Source of the DNA: CAZKXU01 sp964556665
Lineage (GTDB): Bacteria > Bdellovibrionota_C > UBA2361 > CAZKXU01
Assembly (NCBI GenBank): GCA_964556665.1
Contig: CAZKXU010000107.1
Location: 1-9,114, forward strand
DNA length: 9,114 nt
Direction: 5' to 3'
The translations under genes and the position numbers were made by a program. The notes beneath the pieces were generated by a model. It had not been told where the DNA came from, searched no databases, and saw nothing but the letters and a program-made list of their open reading frames with translations. Below, piece after piece: positions 1 to 6,900 of this stretch. Position 1 is the first letter of the stretch. Every line of letters begins with the position of its first letter.

Positions 1-1188
1 GCTCCGCTTTGCAGGGATACGGCACTTACTCATTTTTCGGGACGTGTGGAGTTACGTCATTTTGTTCTTCCTGAGTCGGCGCATATCGTCTCTGAAAAAG
101 ATATTACCAACGGGGTAGAATGCATAATTAAAATCAGGCCTGAAGCTATGCGACAGCTTCTGCTTAAAGTAATCGCGGAAGCAAAGCAAAAAGGCTGTCC
201 CGATGACCGCAAAGATGCTGCTGGTAAGATAACAATTGCTCTCATTCTCAAACATAACGCTCTGCCTTTTCTTCACGCGAGTTGGATTAAGATTGCTGAA
301 GAGCTTAATCAAGAGTATGGAGAAAGGAATAATATCTCCATAAGGTGCTGCCTTGTTGATTCTTTCGTAGAGGGTTTAGTCGCAGCTCCGCAGCGCCAGC
401 CATTTTATGTTGTAAGTGATAGACAGTTTGCAGATATTTTGCATGTCACCCTTAAAGAACTTGCTTCCAGAGATCGCACCTCCACTCCTGAAAACCTGAG
501 ACTTGTCGTAGGAAGACAGAATACAATGGGACTGTATGTGGGAGTGGGTGGGGTCGAAGGTGATTTTGGGACTCAGATTGGGCGCTATACAAGGGAAGCT
601 GTCGAATTCAATATCCGAACCTCTGTCAGACGAGCTCGGGAGCTAGGCTTTGAGAAAGCAGTTGTGGTGCTTCCCGATAGTCTCCTTCCTTTGCAGCGAG
701 CTTTCTGGGTTACTACTGCACATGATATAGCTGCCAGAGAGAATGCTGCGATTGAATTTATCACAATAGATCGATTTATCCGCCAGGTAACCTTCGACCC
801 TCAGTCTCTTTCCGGCGCCGTATTTCCTGCGGGCAACCTTGAAGGGGATATTATCACTGATGCCACCTCCGCTCTTGAAGGAGGTCTTGGAGTTTCCCCT
901 TGTCTAGCCTTCAGCGATACCTGGGCCGATGGCGGTCCTACCGGAGGCTCGGCGCCTGATATCGCAGGTAAAGGAATCGCGAATCCTTTGGCAACTATCC
1001 TTAGCTTTGCCATGTTGCTTGATCACCGCAGGTATGGCAAGTTCGGAGCAGCATTAAGAAAAGCGGCAGCGGTTGTTACTTCCTTTGGAACAAAAACAAG
1101 AGATCTTGGCGGTCGGGCAAGTACTAACGAAGTCGGAGAGGCAATTGCCGCTGAATTCAGGACGCAGCTTGAGTCTGCTGCTCGGTAG
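1..1188 (+). CDS. Isocitrate/isopropylmalate dehydrogenase family protein with duplicated domain 2 (5' end outside window)
   Basis: The frame is open to the window edge. The GTG at 46 lies inside a conserved strand, so the true start is upstream. Residue numbers count from that GTG. Residues 151-380 show the family's C-terminal half: RQNTMGLY (157-164), GNLEGDIITD (263-272), GGSAPDIAGKGIANP (300-314) and TRDLGGRAST (351-360). The Asp-Ile after AP matches NAD-type rather than NADP-type members. Residues 1-140 are a second, diverged copy of the same middle domain: an LKHN Lys segment (68-71), Trp80, LVDSF (103-107) and FADIL (128-132). Copy A keeps the Lys (69) but lacks the Tyr; copy B keeps the Tyr (164) but has Pro/Asp at 210-211 where Lys belongs. 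In dimeric relatives these residues come from different subunits, so I infer a single-chain enzyme. The expected reaction is NAD-dependent oxidative decarboxylation of a 2-hydroxy acid. The substrate (isocitrate, isopropylmalate, homoisocitrate or tartrate-like) cannot be told because the N-terminal substrate arginines are off the edge. Family call is firm; exact enzyme unknown. Confidence 0.88.
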   Translation, partial: APLCRDTALTHFSGRVELRHFVLPESAHIVSEKDITNGVECIIKIRPEAMRQLLLKVIAEAKQKGCPDDRKDAAGKITIALILKHNALPFLHASWIKIAEELNQEYGERNNISIRCCLVDSFVEGLVAAPQRQPFYVVSDRQFADILHVTLKELASRDRTSTPENLRLVVGRQNTMGLYVGVGGVEGDFGTQIGRYTREAVEFNIRTSVRRARELGFEKAVVVLPDSLLPLQRAFWVTTAHDIAARENAAIEFITIDRFIRQVTFDPQSLSGAVFPAGNLEGDIITDATSALEGGLGVSPCLAFSDTWADGGPTGGSAPDIAGKGIANPLATILSFAMLLDHRRYGKFGAALRKAAAVVTSFGTKTRDLGGRASTNEVGEAIAAEFRTQLESAAR

Positions 1189-1205
1189 CACTAATCGAGC
1201 TCTCG

Positions 1206-2885
1206 TTACCCCTCCTGCCTAGCGCTGTTAGCTACCGCCTCGCACCAATTTCTAAAAACCTTGCTTGAGATTGAAGTGACGCTACGCTGCTTCTGCTGAC
1301 CGGCCATGGCCTTAATATTAAGATCTAGACTGCCTCTGATTTTTCCGCCAATTGCATGTGCTTCAATAGATCCGCTGCCTAGAGGGGTTTTTCGTGGAAG
1401 TTTAAAGGTAAGTTGAGCTGTGTTATTGGCCATTTTGTAGAGTGCTAACGAGCATTGAGCCGAGCCAAAATTTATATTCAGATTCCCGTACTCGTTGTTG
1501 TTTCCACCAGAGAGTAGAACCTTGTATCTTTTGCCGCCTCGTAATTTGGTGGAGTTCATCTGTATGTTTATGCTTGGCGCTGACTCTGAAGCAGCTATCT
1601 CCATCTCCTGAACTCGCTTCGTAGCATCTGCCAGTGAGATAGTAAGTGCTCCAAATGCATCTACTATACCGGCGCTGTTTACGACGGTGTCTAATGTTGG
1701 TAGATACCTGGTGCTTCCTTGAATCATTGTAACTCTATCATTGGCATTTAGCTCTGGGCGAAATTTAGCAAGCAGTGCAACTACTCCGCTTACCATAGGT
1801 GCGGCCATTGAAGTGCCAGAGATAGCTTGATATTGATTGCCCGGATATGTGCTTATGATCTCAATGCCGGGTGCAGCGACTTTGATGGAATGATATCCGT
1901 AACTTGAGAAATCAGCTATATTTCCATGCCTATCGGTGGCTGCAACCGATATTAAATTTGGCAGATTGAGACTCGCAGGGTACATAGGTGTTTGGTCGTT
2001 ATCTTCACCAAAGTTACTGGCGGCGGCTACAAAAGTAATGCCTGCGTTGCCAGCCCTTATAATTGCATCGGTTAAAGCCTGGCTGTATTCTTTCGCGCCA
2101 CCCCAGGAAGCGTTGATTGCAACTAGGTTAAGTCTGTATCTTGATTTGAGATCAATTACATAATCGATGGCACGAATTGCATCAAATAAGGATCCTGAGC
2201 CTGAGGCTCCAAGAATTTTTATAGGTATGAGGGTAACTTTTTTTGCTACTCCACTTATTCCAAGAAAATTATCCCCTTCTGCGCCGATAACGCCGCTGAC
2301 ATGGGTACCGTGTCCGTTGTTGTCATACACATCACCTTTATTAGTAAGAAGATTTAATCCGCGCTGATCATCAACGAATCCATTATTGTCATCGTCCATG
2401 CCGTTGTCAGGGATTTCACCAAGATTACTCCAGAGATTATTGTCGAGATCGAGATGGTTATAATCAACACCGCTATCCAGTACTGCTATCATGACCTCTG
2501 GAGATCCAGTAGTTAGCTCCCACGCCTCCTGCATACCTAGTCCGTAACGGCGGTCATTTAGGCTCCACTGCTCATCTGCGTGCAGGTCAAGACTTAAGGC
2601 CTCCGCTCGAATATCCTGATCTTCCTCACAGTAGTCTACAGTTTCGTTGGAGATTAGGTCAGAGCATGGTCGATCAGAGGAGATGAGCTGCAAACTAGAG
2701 GAGAGCAAAGTTGATTTCTGTTGTATTAAAAAAGTGCTGAACAGAGATGGTGCAAAACCGAAAGCTTTGTCCCCTTTTCGCAGCTTAACAATTAGCTTTT
2801 TCTCATCGGAGTGAGCTGTCGAGAAAAAGACAAACATCGTTATTAATATGACGGCAGCCTTTAGTGCCCCTGAAGATACCCACAT
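1206..2885 (-). CDS. Secreted subtilisin-like serine protease (peptidase family S8)
   Basis: This is a 559-residue preproprotein. Residues 1-26 form a signal peptide (hydrophobic run AVILITMFVFF, likely cleaved near AHS). Residues 27-105 are a short, diverged propeptide ending in VDYCEEDQ, which resembles the VEYAEPD strand of I9-type propeptides. The S8 domain spans about 106-420 with all catalytic residues: Asp137 (VLDSGVD), His192 (GHGTHVSG), oxyanion Asn291 (AASN, where AAGN is usual) and Ser359 (SGTSMAAP). The acidic stretch DNGMDDDNNGFVDD (160-173) is a probable calcium loop, as in fervidolysin-like and cyanobacterial S8 proteases. Residues about 430-527 form a beta-rich C-terminal domain, followed by a basic tail. 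It is paralogous to the protease at 3977-7213 but lacks that protein's inserted propeller. The ATG at 2885 gives a good signal peptide, although no clear Shine-Dalgarno precedes it. The 3' end lies 17 bp from the convergent dehydrogenase gene, with no obvious terminator between. Substrate unknown. Confidence 0.93.
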   Translation of the reverse strand: MWVSSGALKAAVILITMFVFFSTAHSDEKKLIVKLRKGDKAFGFAPSLFSTFLIQQKSTLLSSSLQLISSDRPCSDLISNETVDYCEEDQDIRAEALSLDLHADEQWSLNDRRYGLGMQEAWELTTGSPEVMIAVLDSGVDYNHLDLDNNLWSNLGEIPDNGMDDDNNGFVDDQRGLNLLTNKGDVYDNNGHGTHVSGVIGAEGDNFLGISGVAKKVTLIPIKILGASGSGSLFDAIRAIDYVIDLKSRYRLNLVAINASWGGAKEYSQALTDAIIRAGNAGITFVAAASNFGEDNDQTPMYPASLNLPNLISVAATDRHGNIADFSSYGYHSIKVAAPGIEIISTYPGNQYQAISGTSMAAPMVSGVVALLAKFRPELNANDRVTMIQGSTRYLPTLDTVVNSAGIVDAFGALTISLADATKRVQEMEIAASESAPSINIQMNSTKLRGGKRYKVLLSGGNNNEYGNLNINFGSAQCSLALYKMANNTAQLTFKLPRKTPLGSGSIEAHAIGGKIRGSLDLNIKAMAGQQKQRSVTSISSKVFRNWCEAVANSARQEG

Positions 2886-3044
2886 CTGGGAAAACCTAAT
2901 AAATATAATTACTTACAAAAACTAGATCTGATACTTAGACAACGGTTTTGATGCAATATTAATGAGAAACGGCGTTAATAAATTTTCGTAGATGATAGTC
3001 AGGGAGTTTAGCTTCTGTTTCCAGAGCGATGTCATCCAAAGCAG

Positions 3045-3635
3045 GTGAGCGGAAAAAATCTAATTTCATACACCTCGATCTCTCTCTCTCTCTTAGCCCT
3101 GTTGTTGGCATTAATAGGCAGACCAGGTCTGACTATGAGTACTCAGAATTTGCTCAATCCTGGTATGACTAGGTCTGATGTCCTTAGCCATTGGGGTGTT
3201 GCCTCAGAAAAGATAGAGTATGAGCCTAAGCGGCAGGAGCTATGGCAGTATGGGAAAACCTTTGTGTTGTTTGAGAATGGCAGGGTTGCTCTGTGGGGGC
3301 GCGGAGAGTTAAAGCAGTTTCTAGAGCCTCCTGAAAATGATGAGGCGGATACCATCTCAAAAAATAGGGCTGAGCTAGACGCTGAGTTAGATATTGAAGA
3401 GCTTAAAAGTCTTAAGTCTGGCGCTAGCGATCCTCTTATAGAGAATAGTATAGAAAAGGATCTTTCCTCCCCAGCGCTATTGCAAAATCCATCAGATCAG
3501 AGTGATACAGAATCATTGGAGAGCTCTCCGATCTTTGTTAAGCCGGGAGCCTCTCGTAGTCGAGAAGGGGCTTCTGCCGATCTCTCTTCAGGTCCAATCT
3601 TTGTTAAACCTGGAGCTAATACGATACGGAAGTAG
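3045..3635 (+). CDS. Membrane-anchored BamE/DUF2845-like small protein, possibly phase-variable
   Basis: The 196-residue product has a basic N-terminus and one hydrophobic helix (11-25), which is an uncleaved anchor or signal peptide; no lipobox Cys is present. Residues 36-90 (NPGMTRSDVLSHWG, then ELWQYGKTFVLFENGRV) match the layout of BamE/SmpA and DUF2845 domains: GMT-helix-xxxWG, two strands with W-Y, then a VxFxNGxV hairpin. Residues 95-158 are acidic and low-complexity. The tail carries two copies of PIFVKPGA (162-169 and 184-191). The ORF opens after an in-frame TAG at 3009, and GTG at 3045 is the only likely start that keeps the hydrophobic helix in frame, with a poor Shine-Dalgarno. 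A TC repeat sits in codons 12-17. The ATG at 3029 lies in another frame and would join this frame with one more TC unit. The gene diverges from protease 1 over a 159-bp spacer. An envelope location is inferred; function is unknown. Confidence 0.75.
   Translation: MSGKNLISYTSISLSLLALLLALIGRPGLTMSTQNLLNPGMTRSDVLSHWGVASEKIEYEPKRQELWQYGKTFVLFENGRVALWGRGELKQFLEPPENDEADTISKNRAELDAELDIEELKSLKSGASDPLIENSIEKDLSSPALLQNPSDQSDTESLESSPIFVKPGASRSREGASADLSSGPIFVKPGANTIRK
3079..3093 (+). repeat. TC dinucleotide repeat, (TC)7T, in the 5' coding region
   Basis: The tract encodes the SISLSL part of the hydrophobic helix. With seven units the GTG at 3045 reads through. One extra unit would send that start into the TAG at 3094-3096 and would bring the upstream ATG at 3029 into frame with the rest of the gene. 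This is the arrangement expected of a slipped-strand contingency locus. Seven units is modest, so variability is inferred, not seen. Confidence 0.9.
3525..3617 (+). repeat. Tandem PIFVKPGA peptide repeat (2 copies, 66-bp period)
   Basis: Codons 3525-3551 and 3591-3617 encode (S/G)PIFVKPGA in both copies. The DNA has drifted at third positions (ccgatctttgttaagccg versus ccaatctttgttaaacct) while the peptide is unchanged. This suggests selection on the motif rather than a recent copy. The role is unknown; a short binding motif at the end of the acidic tail is one possibility. Confidence 0.85.
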
Positions 3636-3662
3636 GGATAGACTGCTTCGCTATGACAGAAA

Positions 3663-3785
3663 CCAGCTGTTCAATGTATAGGAATTTGCTAGCTGGCATT
3701 TCTCATAAACTCCGAAGTAATTTCATGCAGATCGGCCTTCGCAGTAGGAGGCTTATGAGAAATGGCGGCTAGTAAAAAGGCCGAT
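3663..3785 (+). repeat. Interleaved inverted repeats (pseudoknot topology) with a competing stem
   Basis: Stem A pairs 3689-3713 with 3747-3772 (a long imperfect stem sharing the core catttctcataa / ttatgagaaatg). Stem B is a perfect 9-bp pair, atcggcctt (3731-3739) with aaggccgat (3777-3785), followed by TTTT. The left arm of B lies in the loop of A and its right arm lies outside A, so the two can form together only as a pseudoknot. A third pair, ccagct (3663-3668) with agctgg (3691-3696), competes with stem A. The arms are plain in the sequence; any function is inference. Confidence 0.75.
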
Positions 3786-3816
3786 TTTGCAATCCGCTAT
3801 AGGCATAGATCTAAAT

Positions 3817-3849
3817 CGAATCTTTCATACAAGTAGTTGAAAAGATTCG
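3817..3849. repeat. Small hairpin
   Basis: cgaatctttca (3817-3827) pairs with tgaaaagattcg (3838-3849), with one bulged A and a loop of about 10 nt. There is no T run next to it, so it is not a classical intrinsic terminator. It lies between the convergent gene ends and could stabilise a 3' end. Confidence 0.6.
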
Positions 3850-3885
3850 GACGGTTAAATATGTTGATTAATATGTAGCATCGAA

Positions 3886-3949
3886 TCACCTCCCTTGGCG
3901 ACCGACAGGGAGCCCCACAGTTTTTGGACGGGCCTCTAAGGTGACTTTT
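3886..3949 (+). terminator. Possible terminator or structured RNA: nested stems then T run
   Basis: The outer arms tcacct (3886-3891) and aggtga (3939-3944) are followed by cTTTTT. Inside, ctccct (3890-3895) pairs with agggag (3907-3912), sharing two bases with the outer arm, and an imperfect gagcccc / gggcctc pair lies beyond. A rightward terminator for the small membrane-protein gene is the simplest reading, though it lies about 250 bp past that stop. The outer stem is only 6 bp around a long interior, so confidence is limited. Confidence 0.35.
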
Positions 3950-3976
3950 TGAAAAAATGGAGTTCCTGGACAGAAA

Positions 3977-6900
3977 CTACTTAACTCTTACTGTTATCAA
4001 CTGCTCAAATCTACCAAGCTGACCGTTTGTATTTAAAGCCTCTATGGTAAGAAGAAAGGTAAGTTTACGGCTTTTGCCTGTCGATTTGAATTTTGCCTGC
4101 ACCTTTCCGCCAAATTTAGAATTATTGTTAAAGAATGGTTGAAGTATCGCCTCTCGCGTCTTGCCATTAGCGGCTGTTGCTACGACACGCACAATCGAAA
4201 CTGCTGAGCTAGCGGAGACTATATCAGCAGAAGCAATGTTAAATGTTACTGTTTTCTTTATATTATTTACCTTTTTACTTATTACTACACCTGAAATAGT
4301 TGGATTTTGAGGAGACTGTCCAACCCCTGTAATTGGCTGTGCGGTCGCCGTTGCTGTAGGAATAGGCACAGAGGTAGCAAGCGGAGGCGGTAGAGGCTCT
4401 GCTGGTTCTATATTGACGCTATCATCTAAGGCGTTACGTACACTAATAATACCTGGAACAAGCATAGTGCCGTTCAAGTTCCCAAGAAATTTTGGATTTC
4501 TAAGTATACGATTGATAAGCTCAGCAGGGGTGAGTCTCGGAAAAAAACTGGAAAGTAATGCCACTGCACCGCTGGCGTGAGGCGCCGCCATGGAGGTTCC
4601 TTCAAAAGATGCATACCGATTCCCAGGAATAGTGCTTAATATTTCTACGCCTGGCGCGCCGATATCTACTGTGGTTTGGCCAAAGTTAGAGAAGTTAGCT
4701 AGATTGCCGTTTCGATCGAGCGCAGCAATTGAAAGAAGATTTTCATTTGAGCAGCCACTAGGAAAATCAGGGTTTGTATCATTATTATTTGTAGCATTAC
4801 CAGCTGCAGCAACAAAGACGATACCTGCCGCATTGAGTGCATTTAAGGCATTCGTAAAATCGGCTGGACAACTACCAGGCCCACCAAGAGAGACATTCAT
4901 AGCTCTAATATTTATGCCGCGATTTCTCATAAGAATAGCGTAATCAATAGCGGCTAACATGGACGCATCACTTGCACCTCTCTGGTCATGAAAAACATTT
5001 AAAGCCATTAGTTTTACATTCTGATTTAGGCCAACGATGCCCTCCTGGTTGTTAGCTATGGCACCGATTGTGCCGGCTACGTGGGTGCCATGGCTGTTAA
5101 GATCAGTAACGTCACCATTCATTAGTACTGCGTTCATCCCGTGAATATCATCGATGATTCCGTTATTATCATCATCAATACCATTGCCGGCGATCTCTAG
5201 AGTATTAACAAAGAGGTTGTCTTTAAGATCTATGTGCGAAGAATCGATGCCTGAGTCCATAATAGCGATGACTGTATCAGCTGTACCTTTGGTAAGTTCC
5301 CATGCCTCCGTAACATCCATATCTATGTTTGTAGTCCCACCATGCTGTCCGAAATTATATATTCCCCACATATCTCCAAATCCGGGATCGTTCGTAGTGG
5401 TTAAAGGAGCATCTGCTGGTAGATCAGGAGCCAGCGGGACAGTTGGCTTGGCAGTAAAATCTAGAGAGTCATTATTCCCATTGATGGTAATATCTGTGCC
5501 AAGTTTTGGAGTTATTAAGTAATTCTGACGGGCTGCACTGATCGAATAGTTGTCAGCTGGAATACCGAAAAATTTAAATTCCCCAGATGTATCTGTACGA
5601 GCAGTAACAGTTTCTCCATTACTCTTAGATGTAAGTGTGACCGTTACACCTGCTACTCCATAATGAGAATATCCAACACTGTTTAAAGGAGCTACTGTAA
5701 TATTAGTAGGGTAACTTTTATCCTGCTGAAATATCAGAGCTCCACCAGGTGCAGTACCATTTTCCTTAAACTTATTCATAAACACTAGTGGGCCGCCTGC
5801 TGTTTTGTCTGTATATATAAGGTCATAGTCGCGATCATTATCGAAATCTGTTGCGATCGTATCAACCAGTTCGCTACCAACCTGGGTAAAGGTAAGATTC
5901 GTAGATAGAAATGCTCCTGCCTGATTTCTTACCTGTACGGCATAATCTGTGACTCCAGTACCGATACTACTAAGTCCGATATCAGCAAGGTTATCCCGAT
6001 TTAGATCGACAACAGTTAATGAGTTAAAGTTGGTTGCAGGCCCTCCTGCGCCAAGATTGTCGATCTGATTAACAGCAGGACTTGTAGGAAATACACCATT
6101 TCCACTATTCGTAAAGACCTCGATCCTATTCGGGGTAACAACGACGATATCTAAGTATTGATCTCCGCCAATATCGGCGATTGAGGGCCCAAATACAGAG
6201 TTACCAGCATTGTATGTTGGTTTTAAACTTTGTGGTGTTGAGAATTCCGCTTTTCCTTGTGAGAGATATACAGAGACCACCCAGTCCGGATTTCCTGCAC
6301 CGGTATTGGTCTGTTCTAGCGTAACCAGATCGAGAAGCTTATCCTCATTAAAATCGGCTATCTGTAAGCCAGTAATTCTACCGCCAAGATTGAGCACCTT
6401 TGAAGTAAAGGTTCCATCCGTGTTGCTGTAGTAGATAAAGATAGTGCTCTTATTCGTTGCAGGGTCTGTAAATGAGATAACTAAATCATCACCTTGATCG
6501 TTAGTTAGATCAGCGCTCTTTACCTCCTCCATCACTAGACCAGTATTGTCGAAAGGTATCTCATCTCCCGGCCTCTGGAAATGTCCACTCCCAAGGTTCT
6601 GCGTGATGTAAAGGTTGGTTTCGATAGTACCATTTACATCACTTCTGCCCATCACCAACATATCCGGCAACCCATCATTGTCGAAAACACCATCACCTAT
6701 AGCTATCTTTCCTATGTCTAGCGCACTTTCTATCGGATAGCTCTGCTTACTCTTATCAAAATTAAGTTGGATTAATTCACTAGCGGTCGTGCCTGAAAGT
6801 GAAAGACTGCCTTTTGAATTAATAGGGGCATTAGTTAGCTCTACTTTTCCTGAGAGAGTAAAACCGTTCGCCCTTAGTTCGCGGATACAGTTAGGTCTAA

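Larger units (their letters stand above)
3636..3976. other. Gene-free stretch with several inverted repeats
   Basis: These 341 bp separate the ends of two convergent genes, and I see no credible coding region. They hold an interleaved inverted-repeat cluster (3663-3785), a 9- to 11-bp hairpin (3817-3849) and a nested structure ending in a T run (3886-3949). The density of structure suggests bidirectional termination, a structured RNA or a decayed palindromic element. The sequence alone does not choose between these. Confidence 0.6.

Noticed and set aside
46..48. GTG 46 as start of the dehydrogenase
   Set aside because: The frame is open upstream to the edge, and the GTG falls inside the conserved strand that precedes the RENT-like motif, so the real start is outside the window.
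52..312. Minus-strand open frame opposite the dehydrogenase
   Set aside because: Antisense to a clearly conserved enzyme; the translation shows no recognisable features.
1189..1205. Terminator between the convergent dehydrogenase and protease genes
   Set aside because: Only a GAGCTC restriction-type palindrome; no stem with a T run.
2886..3044. Divergent promoter pair between protease 1 and the small membrane-protein gene
   Set aside because: Several AT-rich -10-like stretches exist but no -35/-10 pair with good spacing; not strong enough to list.
3136..3635. ATG 3135 as the true start of the small membrane protein
   Set aside because: It would remove the hydrophobic helix, and its ribosome binding site is no better; kept only as an alternative.
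4590..4943. Plus-strand open frame opposite the large protease catalytic domain
   Set aside because: Shadow of a domain with all catalytic motifs on the minus strand.
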